Part shown: one piece after another, positions 23,750 through 36,200 of the stretch | Numbering within the stretch: position 1 is the first letter of the stretch | Layout: every line of letters starts with the position of its first letter | Assembly: GCA_028583415.1 (NCBI GenBank) | Contig: CM053276.1 | Coordinates: 60,245,510 to 60,309,509, forward strand | Direction: 5' to 3' | From: Protea cynaroides | Lineage: Eukaryota; Streptophyta; Magnoliopsida; Proteales; Proteaceae | Length of the DNA stretch: 64,000 nt | Position numbers and translations under genes: made by a program | The notes under the pieces: generated by a model | What the model was told of the DNA's origin: nothing | Databases searched by the model: none | What the model saw: the letters and a program-made list of their open reading frames with translations, nothing else

Positions 23750-25140
23750 TAATCCTTTATCATCACCACGGTTTTTACTCAAAAGAAAAAAAAAATCATC
23801 ACCGCTACGCATAACTATCTCTAAAATTTTTCTATTGGTTGTTAATTAACAAGGTTATCCTACTAGCAATCTCATACCTCGTAGAAAAAGGGCATATCTA
23901 GGGAATGGGGTTCCTATGGGTTCAGGGAAAAGCGTATGTAAGCAGTTTTAATTCTGTTTCGCAGAGAGGCGGTTTCATGTATTTAATCAGTGAATAGCAG
24001 CAGGTCACAATACTCCACGGAGGCAGCCATTGCTATGGTAGGGTACGTTATTAACTGCCTTCTAAGCTAGTACATCCACGCTCCGATCGACCCATACTTT
24101 TGCAATTAGTATAGTACATGCACCTTCCTTTGCAAGAAAAAAAATCGTCTGTACGTAACACTCTGTTGTAGCAGAATGCATCTAAACCATTGAAAATGCA
24201 TCGATCACGAGTTCTGATGCATTCCCAATGGCCAGGATCAAATCTGCTACACCAAAATACTACAGATGATCCTGGCCCTCCTTTGCAAGGTGGTACGGAC
24301 AAGAGCACAGTTCATTCCATTTTGCTGAGTAAGCAATAGGGATTTTACAATTATAACCGAAGTGTTAAAAGAAATCGGTTTGGACCAGGGCAACCTGAAC
24401 CAATCATCATTCTGGTTTTTTAGTTTCCTCATTGATTTTATGAGAACCAACTGATTGATCCGGGGGAAAGAAAATAAAGCTAAATAAAGAAAAACCATAT
24501 TATGTTTCAGTTTATTTTCTGGTCCAGTTATATTACAAAGTTATTATAAAGCTCTTTCTCAAAAATTAAGAGTCCAGACCCTATAAAATTAGGGTAGTTA
24601 GTGAATAGATTAGGAAAATGTTGATGTGAATTAGTTAATTGGAGGATCAGTAGGATTCTTACAATAACGATATAATTAGCAAATTTTCCTAAGAATTTAG
24701 GGTACCATCACAGGTTAGACTCACTTTTAGATTTTAACTCTTGGTATAAAGGAATTGGGATGGGAACAAAACTCTATGTATTTGTGCATCAATATATATT
24801 GATGCAGAGTACTTGTGGGAGTATGAGCCATAAATATGAATACTATTGTTCAATGTTTCTATTATGCATTCATTTTTTTATTAACAACTATGTACTTTTA
24901 ATTTTTCAAGTATCTAAAAGAGATAATGAATGTTTATGATGAAAAGGAGGAAGACTGATGAGGATCCATTTTGATACCCCCAAGCTATAGCTATGCTGTT
25001 TTAGAATTTCGTAATTAATATGAACTTGACTGTGTAGTTGGGATTTAGAATTTTGTAATTAATATCAAGTTTTCTAGGGTTTTATTTATTGCATTTTGTA
25101 CTGGTCAATAGGGCAATAATGAAACGTAAAATAAAAAATA
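23750..25140. other. Intergenic DNA, no gene seen
   Basis: AT-rich, with only short open frames that lack recognisable domains. No clear element termini were found. Confidence 0.4.
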
Positions 25141-25149
25141 AAAAAATAA

Positions 25150-25375
25150 AAATATTTTTCATGACGAAAACCCAGAGTCCAGTTGTGTAAAATACTACTT
25201 TCTACCGACGACATTCTAGTGTTCCGTTGTGTAAAACATTAATTTTTCCCAACATAATCCTATTGTTCTGTCGTGCAAAATGCTAATTTTCCCAACATAA
25301 CTCTAGTGTTCCATTTGTAAACACTAATTTCTCCCCACATAAATGTAATGTTCCATCATGTAAAATAATAATTTG
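25150..25375. repeat. Imperfect tandem repeat, about four units near 58 bp
   Basis: Units share the pattern CTAGTGTTCCGTTGTGTAAAA followed by ACTAATTTnnCCCAACATAA, with successive starts near 25168, 25212, 25262 and 25310. No coding potential. Confidence 0.65.
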
Positions 25376-27440
25376 GGAATATTACTTATACATCCCCTGA
25401 TCTATGCCTTAATTCTATGTACCACCAAGTAGTTTCTGACAATTATAGATATCATCCCTAATTTCAAAAAGATGTAACACACAGACCCAATCCATTAGAT
25501 GGAATCCATTAGATGCTGATGTAAGCTAAGCATCAAAATTTTGAATACAAAACTACCCTTTAAGGGGTACTAAAATCTCATTTCTACCCTTAATGGAACA
25601 TGAAGTTTCATTCTTACCCCCTCAATGCAATTCAATTCCTAAACCCTCAACCCAAACCCACCCCCACCCATACTCATTCATTCACTTTTCTCATCGCGAA
25701 TTAAAGAACTTGAGCAGAGGGGACGTTGATGTAAGCCAACCAACGCTTCTCAAAATAATGGATCAGGAGAGTGATTTACATAAAGTCCAACATAAGCACA
25801 AAATGGATAAAATTGGTAGATTTGTACGATTTCAGAGAAATAACTGTAACGTCTTAAATACATATCAGAATGATATGATTTTAGTTGCAAATTAAAGATA
25901 ATGCATGAGGATTTGATACCAAATGATGTAAGTCACTTTAGGCTTCACACAAGAATAGATCGGGAGAATGAATTATATAAAATTAAAGTAATCACAAGTT
26001 ATGCAGAATTTGACAGAATTGTTTAACTTCAGAAGAATGACTGTAACTTCCTTAATACAAATTGGAATAATCTGATTCTAATGGTAAATTAATGATAACT
26101 CATGGGGTTATAAGTTTTGTGAAGAATGTGTTCTAAGATTCGGAGTGAAAGATATGCCAAAATGGGCTAAAAGGGACGTGAATTGCAAAAACAGATTCTG
26201 AAAATTTTTTAAGATGCAACAACAAGAAAGTAATATTTGATGGAATGAAAGTAGAGTGATTTATTTCTCTTCTAGGATGTAAATAAAATTCCAAGGTGGT
26301 CTACATTCTTCTGGAAGAATAAAATTCCAACTCTTCTAAGATAGAATGAAACTTCTTTAAGGTTTCAAAGAATAACTCTTCTAGCTTCAAGGTGTGATAA
26401 GAAAACTTCAACTCTTCAAAATTGAAATGAAACTCTTCTAGGTTTCAAGACATAATAATAAAGCTCAAACTCTTCAAGGTTGAACTGAAACTTTTCTAGG
26501 TTTCAAGAGATGAACACTTCAATGTTCAAATAAGAAAACAAGCTTCAATCCAAATTTTATTCACAAAATCAATTTTTTTTCCTATTAGTTGAAAATTAAC
26601 ACTATTTATAGGCTCCACAAACCCTTAAATAACTCAAAATAATCTCAATCATCCCATATACTCATAAGTTTGAGATTGTACATAGAAAAAATAAAAGAGA
26701 AACATAAATGATTTAAATGATTTTAATACTTAGAAACTTGTTCTAATATATTGATTCTTGTTCCTAGGCATAGAAACTTGCCTTAAGGAGAAGACTATAG
26801 AAGAAGCTCTTAGTCAATCAATATAAAGAGTCAATTTGGTGGAGAAGGTACAAAGAAACTTCAAGAAGAGTGTCTATATCATCATCCACCAAAACAAATG
26901 AAAAAACTATTCTGAACATTCTCAATAAAAAAGTTATAACTCTCTAAATATAGATCGAATTAATATAAGTCAAATCTCCACAAAGTTTAACTCATAAGGA
27001 ACAACTTTCTTGTTTTGAGTATTTTAAAATTTAAAATATAAATATTTCAAAAATACGTTTAAAATCAGTACATGTGTTGAAAAATGATTTTCACAAATAT
27101 GGGCTAGTTCCAAAATGAATTGTAGTGGTTGTGGACCATGAGTTGAGCTTGGACTTTGTTTTGGGCTTTGGCTTGAATATGACTGAATTTCTAAAAACAT
27201 GGGACTGGCCCACTTGAATAGAGAGTTGATAGGAGACGGCCACATGGGTATATACGTGGGCTACATCAGTCTGTGTTATAATTATTTAACATCTGGGGGG
27301 GGGGGATGTGAAATTAATTGCAAAGTTAAGAATTCTATGACTTAAAAGCAAAGTGGTGGGGGGGAATGTGAGAAAAGAAAAATAAAACACTATTGTCATT
27401 AGTAAATAGAGAAATTATTATTTTTAGGCTGTGAAAAATC
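25376..27440. other. Intergenic DNA with minor repeats
   Basis: No gene is supported. At about 26330-26530 there are degenerate repeats of about 65 bp built on TCTTCTAGGTTTCAAG and CAAACTCTTCAAGGTTGAA. G-runs occur at 27295-27306 and about 27357-27364. The text at 26130-26200 (TTCGGAGTGAAAGATATGCCAAAATGG) reads like large-LTR sequence, but no boundary was found. Confidence 0.4.
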
Positions 27441-27459
27441 CTACCTCACCTTTTCATGT

Positions 27460-27930
27460 TAAGAAATAGATTGTGTTATTATACCGATGACTCGTACCAT
27501 GCTATTCTTCACAGATAATTATTTACCTTTTACAAAATTTTGGTAATGTAAGAATGAATAACAATGGTACTTTAAAAATTATGGATATGAGTCTTGTGAA
27601 TGTTGAGACAAATATTGATTGCAAATTAATTCTCAAGGATATGAGACATGTGCTAAAATTCCATCTATATTTGATTTCTATAGAAAAGTTATATAAAGTA
27701 GATTATGATAATCATTGATAATGATCAATTAAAGTTTATCAAATGATTCCTTGTAGTAGAAAGAGGAAATAAATCCTACACTGTAGCACAAAGAATACAA
27801 TTGTGCAAGGCTGATATGAAGGTGAATCCCCTATAGCTTTGTGGCATCGACAGTTTAATTACATGAGTAAGAAAAAAATGCAGATCCTCATTAAAATCAA
27901 CCTCATCCCCGATATGAAAAATTCATTATT
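27460..27930 (+). pseudogene. Ty1/copia pol fragment (protease to GAG-pre-integrase)
   Basis: A degraded translation follows the copia order: a protease-like start, then VRMNNNGTLKIMDMS, then NIDCKLILKDMRHVLKFHLYLIS, then VVERGNKSYTV, and an LWHRQFNYMSKK block (the usual LWHxRLGHMS). Stops and frame changes are frequent. It is unlike the copia element at 808-6951 and is a separate, older insertion with no LTRs seen. Confidence 0.7.
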
Positions 27931-28450
27931 TAGTTAGCAAACAACTATCGTGTTACTTTTAATAAAAATTCTCCTGAGGCTCTGATTGTTACACCGTAAA
28001 ATGAAGGAAAATGCAAAATTTACCGTGAAATTAGATTTTCCTCTGTTTGTTTTCAGCTCGGTAAAATTTGAATGATTGGAAAATTTTCCCAACTCCCAAG
28101 TTTTTTCCGGAAAAACCTCGATATATTTTACAGCTGATTTTACGGTAAAATGATCTTTAAACCTTTTTTTTTTTTTTTCTTCTCGATAGCTTTGCTTGCT
28201 CGCGACAACGGTCTCCAGGCTCTACAAGAGAAACCTTCACTTCTGCATCTCCACTTGTGCATCTCCACTTGTGCATCTCCCATCATCTTACCAGTGATTT
28301 TCTGCAACTAGGAGAGGATCATTTCTACTACACATCATTTCTCTAGTCTCTATTTGCTTCTGTGAATCTGCAAATTTCTAGGTTTTTTCTGCAGCAACCG
28401 AATCGGTAACTCCATTGGTTCTGTTACAGTCGACTGGGAGTTCCTGGTGA

Positions 28451-28454
<4 letters not shown>

Positions 28455-28497
<43 letters not shown>
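28455..28497. repeat. (CT)n microsatellite
   Basis: An uninterrupted CT dinucleotide run of about 43 nt, in a position like a 5' leader of the exon-like stretch that follows. Confidence 0.9.
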
Positions 28498-28500
<3 letters not shown>

Positions 28501-29377
28501 GCGAGTGTGTGCACTGATGTTGGTTCATGGATGGATTTTGAAGCATTGGTTTCGTTTTCGTCTGTGATCCATGCCTTGCTCTTGAACCATGTCTACAATT
28601 GCAATCAGAGATTGCTCATGTCAGCATCTCCTCTCCACCTTTTAGATAGCAAACTGAGGATGACGTCTCAGGTTTGTCATAATGCTGTTCCTGGTTTTCC
28701 ATAGAGAACATAATAACATCTAACTCCTCCAATTCCGTCTTTCTTAGGTTCTTAGATTTAAATATATTTGAGGGTGATGAGTCTTTGAGTGGCGATGTTA
28801 CCAGTGCCCACAAATGGGAGGAGGTAACAGAAAATCTATCAAAAGATGAGAGAGATTTTCATAGGAGAGAGAGACTCGGGGTCGCTAGGCGTATAGACCA
28901 CTTCAGACAACATTTCCCCACATCTTTATTCAGAACCATAGGGTAAATCCACGAAAATTACAACGACCGGTTTTGGGAAATTTGGTTAGATATAGTTTAT
29001 AGGGTTGCCACAATATATGGAACATAAGAACCATTCAGATTTAGAAATCTGTTGAAGTTCTGTTTCAATGAGAAAAAGTTTAGATTTATGGTTTGTTAAG
29101 TGGGTTGAAATTCATTTTGGTAGAAGAACCAAACAGAAGAGAGGTTTTCGAGTTCTAAAATATCTAGAGAATAGTGAACAATTAGCCACAGAGAAATCAC
29201 AATAACCTGAGGGCTTTAATGCATGTCATTCCGGCCACCGTGGTTGAGTCATTCTCTGGTTTCCAGACAACTTAGTGATTCCTGGTAATAAAAATGTTTC
29301 AAAAATTTTGACATCTCATAAGACCAGAATATCCTCTACATATATTCCTTTTCTTCACTCTGTAATAACAGCTTCAA

Positions 29378-29480
29378 GATTTCAGTTTAATTGGGACTAA
29401 CAATGTATCAATGTCAACGGATGATATTTGTATGCATGTAGATTTCAGTCTAATTGGGACTAACAATGTATCAATGTCAA
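29378..29480. repeat. 40-bp direct repeat with 23-bp spacer
   Basis: GATTTCAGTnTAATTGGGAC and the following 20 nt occur at 29378-29417 and 29441-29480 with one difference, indicating a recent local duplication. Confidence 0.85.
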
Positions 29481-32416
29481 ACCCTTTAACATGTTGCTGT
29501 TAACACTGTAAAGTTCAGCTTCCAGTATAATTGACTTGCTCTAGATCTCATTTCTACTGCTTTGTCTATTTTACAGGACTTAAAGGGGGTTTTACTTGAA
29601 CTTTTGAGTTTTTGGAATAGTATTGTTTTGAGGTTCTACTCTATTTGTCCTTCAATTCGCTTTGCGTTTGACCTCATGTGGTTCTGCTCTAATTCTACTT
29701 CAATTCCTTTTTGAAGTTTGTTTTCTAAATACTAAAACCTTAGTCTTTACAACAATTTCCAAATCTATTACGTTATTAATTATTAGGATTTTTCAATCTT
29801 AGCGAAAGCATAGAATTACCATCCATTTATACTTTTGGACACATTAAAAAAAATCTAGAATCATCATCTCTATTTAGCTTCTCCTCTAGTAACAAACTTA
29901 AAGGGAATGTAACTGTGGTTTTGGAAAGGGTTGGAACTGTTTATGGATGGTGATAAGTTTTACAATGTTAGAAATACAATATAAATTGAGGAGTGAGGTA
30001 GAAAGGGGTGGAGATAATACTAAGGAGGCAAAGAGTCAGCTCCTGATCAGGGTTTTCTTAGTAATTACCACTAAGGAAGATCTGATGGTATCTGTCCCAA
30101 TGAGATCTTGGAATTCCAATTACAAAAGAGCAAGTTGCTGCGATTTTTCCTTCTGTCGTTCCTCTTCAAAAGGGAGCACTTACACAAGTTCGTGACACTA
30201 TGAATGCTTACAGACTCATCTTTAACTTTTAATTTGGTGAGTTGACACCAAGACCTACCGGCTCAGGACTTGATTTTGTCCTCTTAGCTTCATTGGAGCA
30301 GGGCTGCCCAACCACATCTGCTACCTAAGCAGGGGTTGGAAGCTACTCTCATACATTCGCTTTCCTCTGGCAGCATGATGCCAATTCTGCCTCAGAGCCA
30401 GAATGACGTGGTGGTTCCTTACCGCTACAGCAGAGCTGAAGCGGACTCAAACCGCTGACATCTGCCACAGGGTAAACCACCGCCTCTCAGGCCTCCCAGA
30501 CTGATTCTACCATAGAGGCCAACGATAGACAATAACTCTCCCCCCCCCTGGGTTGTTTTCTAATGCTATTACAAAGTTTCCCCGATGGCAACTATGGAGG
30601 GGGAGAGAATAACAAACTGGAACTAACAAATCAAAGGATCCGAAACGAATGTTCACTTCGAAACAACTTGCCTGATCGTGGACCACCCTCCGTTTGCTGG
30701 GCGCGTTGGAACGATTCCGCTTTGAAAGCTCAACCTCGAAAGAATCAATTTCGCTGGTCCAGTGACTTGGCATACAAAGACGGTCTCTTTGTGAGAACCA
30801 TGGAGAGGACCAAAGACCATATTGAGGTTTTCTTGATCGGAACTCTCTTCAGAGTCCTTGCTGTACATCATTTCTTATTCTTGGCATACGGAATTTGATA
30901 ATTCAAAGAAATGGTTGACGGTTTGAAAGATGCTTTTCTTCTTGATAGAGAAAACTGACTTAGTAGGTTATTATGATAGTTCATTCAAAGTTCTGGGTTT
31001 TTGGGATTCTTGGTGGGTTGTACAGCTTTGACTTCTTTGCTCTTTTCTGTCCTTATTCACAAGTATTTAATGTGTTTGTCATTATTCTTAGAGTTCTCTG
31101 TATATGAGATCATTCATAGAGAATTGTGCTTGTTAAGCAATTACCCAGGCCATCAATAAGAGCTGAATAATTCAGCTGAAATTTATGAGAAGTAAACAGT
31201 ACCAGCAGCAAATGTTATGTGTAATTCATCAACTCCAAATGCTCATCACCTTGGTTGGCATTCTTGGAAGGCATCTTGTAGCATCTGAGAGCAGATATAT
31301 AGTCTAGACTTGGAAAATTTTGTTATGGATTTGATGGTTTCTTGGACCCTCATACTGTGTTCTTGGAACTTGCTTGCATTTACTTGGAATTCTTATTCTG
31401 TTAGCACAAGATTAAGACTCTAAACAAGAATTTGGGCCCTATATACCTTGTTGATTTCAATATTCTGATCAATATAATTACAGCTTGTGCAATGGTTTAT
31501 TTTTTAATATTTGTAATGAGTCCCTTGCTTTCAGGGCCTTAAAAGAAGATGAAGGAGAGGGCCAAGTGGTTGACAAGAGGAGGAAACATATGACCAAATG
31601 GAGGATCAAGACTAAGAAAGTGGTTGAGAAGTTTGGTTCTCAATTAGACATTTTTATTCCAATTGAAAATTTAGTGTTTGAATATTTTAATTGTTTTTTA
31701 GAATTGATTTGATGACACAATATCTGCTTGTTTTTTTTGATAAATTTGGGATTGAGATGGAGAATTGACCAACTAGTTTTGTTCAATCTCTTGTCTGGTT
31801 AGTATTATCTCTCATGCATGTAGGCTTATTGCCCATGGTTTAAAGTTCATAATATCGAAACGCATATCAATCAATCTAGAAACAGATGCCAAATTGGATA
31901 CGTATAGGTTGTATCAGCTTATATCAGTCTGATATGCTAAGTCAACATATCTTTTTACTCAAGAATCTGGATGTTACCTAAATCCAATAGTCGTTTTTGT
32001 TTCACCTATTGTGAAAATTGATTCAGATCATTTTATACGACGCATTGCGTCAACACTGACAAAAAAGAGGTTAGCTTTATTGAAGAAGTGGCAGGCCAAG
32101 TGCTTGTGAGCCTCCTCTGCAGCAAATGCTTGTTGGATCTTGGACCCTGACCCCTTTTTCCCGAGATGGGGCTCAACTGTTTTTCCCCGGTCGGGCAGTG
32201 ACTGACGATCTTGGGTGGGCTCTTATAATAGTATTTTTAAATAATTTGTTATAATGTTATCTTAGGTAATTATTTTAAAAAATTTTACCATGGAAAATAA
32301 ATGGAAAACAAACATTGGAAAATTTTATGGTAGTATTTTACTTCTTGGAAACAAACATTGAAAAATTTTGTAAAATTTTCACATGTAAAACATCGAAACA
32401 AACAGAGTCTAGGAGA

Positions 32417-33020
32417 AAAAGAAATGTTTGGCCCTATGAAATTGAAAAACATTTTATGGTACGTATTTTGTGACTTTAGACCGAATCAGATTGGAGATAC
32501 AGATGGCTCAATCAGGTGCTTAAAATCACATGACATTGAAAATAGCTTGAATTATAGCCCAATACATCTCTTCAATGGGACCTTTTCTAGAGGGTGAAGT
32601 CTCAAGAAGCATTGAGCTTTTTCTTTCATATTTTCAAATTTGGTACAAGGATAACTCTCCCCCACCCCAACCCCAAACATGAGGCAGAATTCAATCCATT
32701 GGTCCTCGCTACAACAGTGGGAGACTTTACCACCAATCCAATGGTGGCACCTCACTAAATTTGAACTTACACGGACAGAACAATTATCTCTTTTTTTAAC
32801 CCCTGTTCTTGTCTTTCTTCTAACACGTAACCTTAAATTCAGTAAATTATATAGTTGAAGATTTTTTTTTTCACTCTCTGGGGTATAATTACACAAAATT
32901 TGCACTAATACAAGCTTTTATACAGTTACAATATACAAGTGGATGAGAATTATACTGTTGTTTTAGTTCAATGAAAAATGTTAATACATGATTAAACAAT
33001 CATCTGCAGAGGATGTGTCA
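32417..33020. other. Downstream flank of the plastid-protein gene
   Basis: This holds the presumed 3' untranslated region of the minus-strand gene ending at 33021. No second gene or clear polyadenylation hexamer was recognised. Confidence 0.4.
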
Positions 33021-33258
33021 TTAGTAATCATCATCCTCATCCCTTGGTCCATTGAATCTCCTGATGATAGCAGCAACAGCACCAATAAACATAAAAAGAA
33101 CCAGAACATCAAACCCTCCTCCAACTCCAATTGCAATGCTAGGACCTGGTGCAAAGAACGAAAATGGCGACCACCCCCATCCACCATAGAACGGCACGCC
33201 ATATCCATACCCACCAACAAGAGGTGGAGCTACTGGTGGATTGATGAAAACGTTGGTC
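33021..33258 (-). CDS. Exon 3 of the plastid-protein gene
   Basis: Acceptor TGCGCAG precedes GACCAAC. It encodes the Gly/Tyr/Trp-rich part, the C-terminal membrane segment and the acidic tail, and ends at TAA (33021-33023). Confidence 0.88.
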
Positions 33259-36200
33259 CTGCGCAATTAACAGTTTTGATTCAAATTACATAAATTCGTG
33301 AGGCCTATGTAACTTCCTCCTTATATGAGCTTTTATTTGTGATCAATGAGTATCCCAGAGGTATAGCAGGCAAGAATCAGAAAATGAAACTTCCTCCATA
33401 GATGACCTTTTATTTGTGATTAACGAGTGTCTCTCACAGGTGTAGAAGGCAAGAATCAGAAAAAAAAAACCTTCAAGAGCCATGACAAGAATCAGAAAAT
33501 GAGTAAATTCAAGCATGCTTTGTTGGGTAATAGCAAGGAATCAAGTATCGACACGATACGCTGCGTATCGGCCGATACATATCGGTATCGACATTAGTTG
33601 ATACGATACAAGGCGATACGTATCCCAATTTTTTAAAAAAGTAGAGTATCGTACCGTATCGACCGTATCGAGCCGTATAGGCTCGATATGGGGCGATACG
33701 GTCGATACATAGCATGTGTATCCATACAGTTTTGAAATTAGTTAAAAAAAAAAAAACCCTAATGTATCGGCTCGATACTGGTCGATACTGGTCGATACAC
33801 CACTGGTCGATACACCCCTTATGTATCGAGCAGTATCGAAACATCCAAAAATCAGCTTCTGTTCGTCATTTTCCAGCAACCGATACTCATTCTTCTCTCC
33901 AAAAATTGATTTTCCTTTGAGATTTCTCCAAACTAGCATAGGGCTTTGATTCTTAACCCTAAAACGACTGAAAAGGAGGCATTAAACACTTTGTTTGGGA
34001 AGATTAGAAGCTAAAATCATCTCTTCAAGCTCCACAGGCGGAAAACCCTTAAGGTATGACTTTGAACTTCAATTTTTTTCATATTAATTCGATTTTTGTG
34101 TTGTTTTTTGCCATGAATCAGTGAAGTATGGTCTTATTTGATGAATGCATACTACAATCATGGATTTAAACACTGATTTGAGGTTCGATTTGAGAATTTT
34201 TTGAAGAACAGTTAAAATTTCGAATTTTTTTTTTTTTGAAAATAATTCCTTTGGTTTTCTACTAATTATATAAGATGTGTAGACCACTGATCTACCATCT
34301 TTGGTGTTCAATGGTAATTTTTGAGTTTTTTTTTTTTTTTTTTTCAATTTTTTGTTTAAAAAAATAGATATATAAATATAAATTATATAGTACCTCTCAG
34401 CTCTCTCTCTGCTCTCTCTCTCTCTCTCTCTGCCCTCTACCCTCTGTTCTCACTTCTCAGCATTTTTTTATTTTTTGGTTAAAAAAATTGATTTATAAAT
34501 TATATAATATAATACCTATATGCTCTCTCTCTGCTCTTTGCTCTTTGCTCTCTACTCTCTGCTCTCTTTCTCTCTACCCTCTCTCTCTACTCTGCTCTCT
34601 CTCTCTCTGCTCTCTGCTCTCTGCCCTCTCTCTCTGCTCTTTCTCTCTCTCTCTCTCTGCTCTCTGTGCTCTCAATTTCTCTTATTTTATTTTTTTTATT
34701 AAATCATTTGATTTCATATTAAGAAAAATGGAAAACTGTGTCTTAACTAGACCGGGCTTAATTGGGTCTGGATTTGGACTAGAACGACCATATATGGTAT
34801 CTTGTATGTGCGGTAATATGGACCATAGGAGAACCTGGACTAGCATTTTTTTTTTCTTTTGTGAACAGCCTGGTCTAGCATACATGGTCTAGGAACAGAA
34901 CCTTAGGAGATACTCCTCCATTAATTTAATGTGCATGATCTATAAATTGAGGATTAAGTTTTCTAATCATTAACCCTTTAAAATTGATTCAATTTAAAAT
35001 ATAATTGTATAAAATATAGTCCATATTCTTGATTAAGTTTTTTCATCATATCATTGAAAACAATCCAATTATTTTTTAAATGAAAATAGTTTGCTAGGTT
35101 TGACATTTTATATTAACCTCGTATGTCGTATCACACACGTGATGTGAAGGAATATGGTGAACAAAGACGTGGGTTGGTTGTATTGCACTAAAATCAACGA
35201 CAATAGATTGACGACAAATTGCAATTTTTGTGGCACTGAACATCATGGTGGTGGGGTGACACGGCAAAAGCAACACATGGTAAGGGGTTTTGCTAATGTC
35301 AAGAAGTGCTCAAAATGTCCAGTGGAGTTGAGTAGGGCAATGGCAAAGCACTTAGCTGAAGGAAAAGCAAAAGGAAAACAGAGGAAGGATGATGCAGAGA
35401 GAATAACAGAAAACCTTATAGAGGATGAGGGTCACTTAAATTTAGATGATTATGAGGGATCTGATATGGATGCTGAAGATGAGATTCAACAAGTGGTTAG
35501 GAGCTCAAGGCATGAGGTAGCAGAGAAACATTGGAATGAAGACCAGCTAATAAAGTCTATGTCTCAGGGTGTTGGTGGTAGTGGTGCTGGTGGTAGTGAG
35601 ACACAGAGAAGCAGGGGCAAGCAACCAGCTTCATTGAGTAAATCCAGCAGTGTAAGAGGTATGTTTGATCGAATGAGAGGCAAGAGGAAAAAAAACCCAG
35701 AAATTCATGAAATGACTCCTTCAATGCCCTTCAAACCAAGAGATGCAGGGCAACAGAGGATAGAGGAGTCAATGCATTCAAAGTCCATGGGTGAGAGAAT
35801 GGGAAAGTTTATCGCTACATGGTTCCACAGTGCATTTATCACATCACACAAGGCCAAAGATCCCTATTTCAAGGCAATGGTAAGGGAGATACAGCGCTGT
35901 GGACCTGGTGTGACGGCCCCCACAGCTTATCAGATTGGTGGTCCTTACTTGGATGCCATAGTGGGTGAAGTGAATGATTATATAGAAACCTTCAAATAGA
36001 AATGGTCCCAGTATGGAGTAACCATCATGTGTGATGGTTGGAGTGGGCCCACAAGGCTGTCCATCATCAACTTTCTTGTCTACTGTGATGGGCGTTCCAT
36101 CTTCCTTAAGTCAGTGGATGCATCTGCTCACGTGAAAGATGCACAGTATATCTTCAAACTGATGGATGAAGTTGTTGAGGAAGTTGAGGAGGAAAATGTA

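Larger units (their letters stand above)
27969..32416. mobile_element. Candidate 4.4-kb TIR element, unclassified
   Basis: The ends are inverted: TTCTCCTGAGGCTCTGATTG at 27969 against the reverse complement of 32395-32416, which reads TTCTCCTAGACTCTGTTTG. GTAAAATTTT-type motifs follow on both sides. The interior has no recognised transposase. Possible exon-like stretches are at 28526-28670 and 31533-31712 (a Lys-rich stretch beginning ALKEDEGEGQ), neither identifiable. No convincing target duplication was found. It may be a non-autonomous or gene-capturing element, or chance similarity. Confidence 0.3.

Noticed and set aside
28447..28704. Open frame of 85 codons starting in a CT microsatellite
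   Set aside because: The first third is Leu-Ser from the (CT)n run and the rest is unrecognised; kept only as an exon-like stretch in a candidate element.
30563..30898. Open frame of 111 codons
   Set aside because: No domain, an overlapping antisense open frame, and no splice or promoter context.
32988..33293. Plus-strand open frame of about 100 codons
   Set aside because: Antisense shadow of exon 3 of the minus-strand plastid-protein gene.
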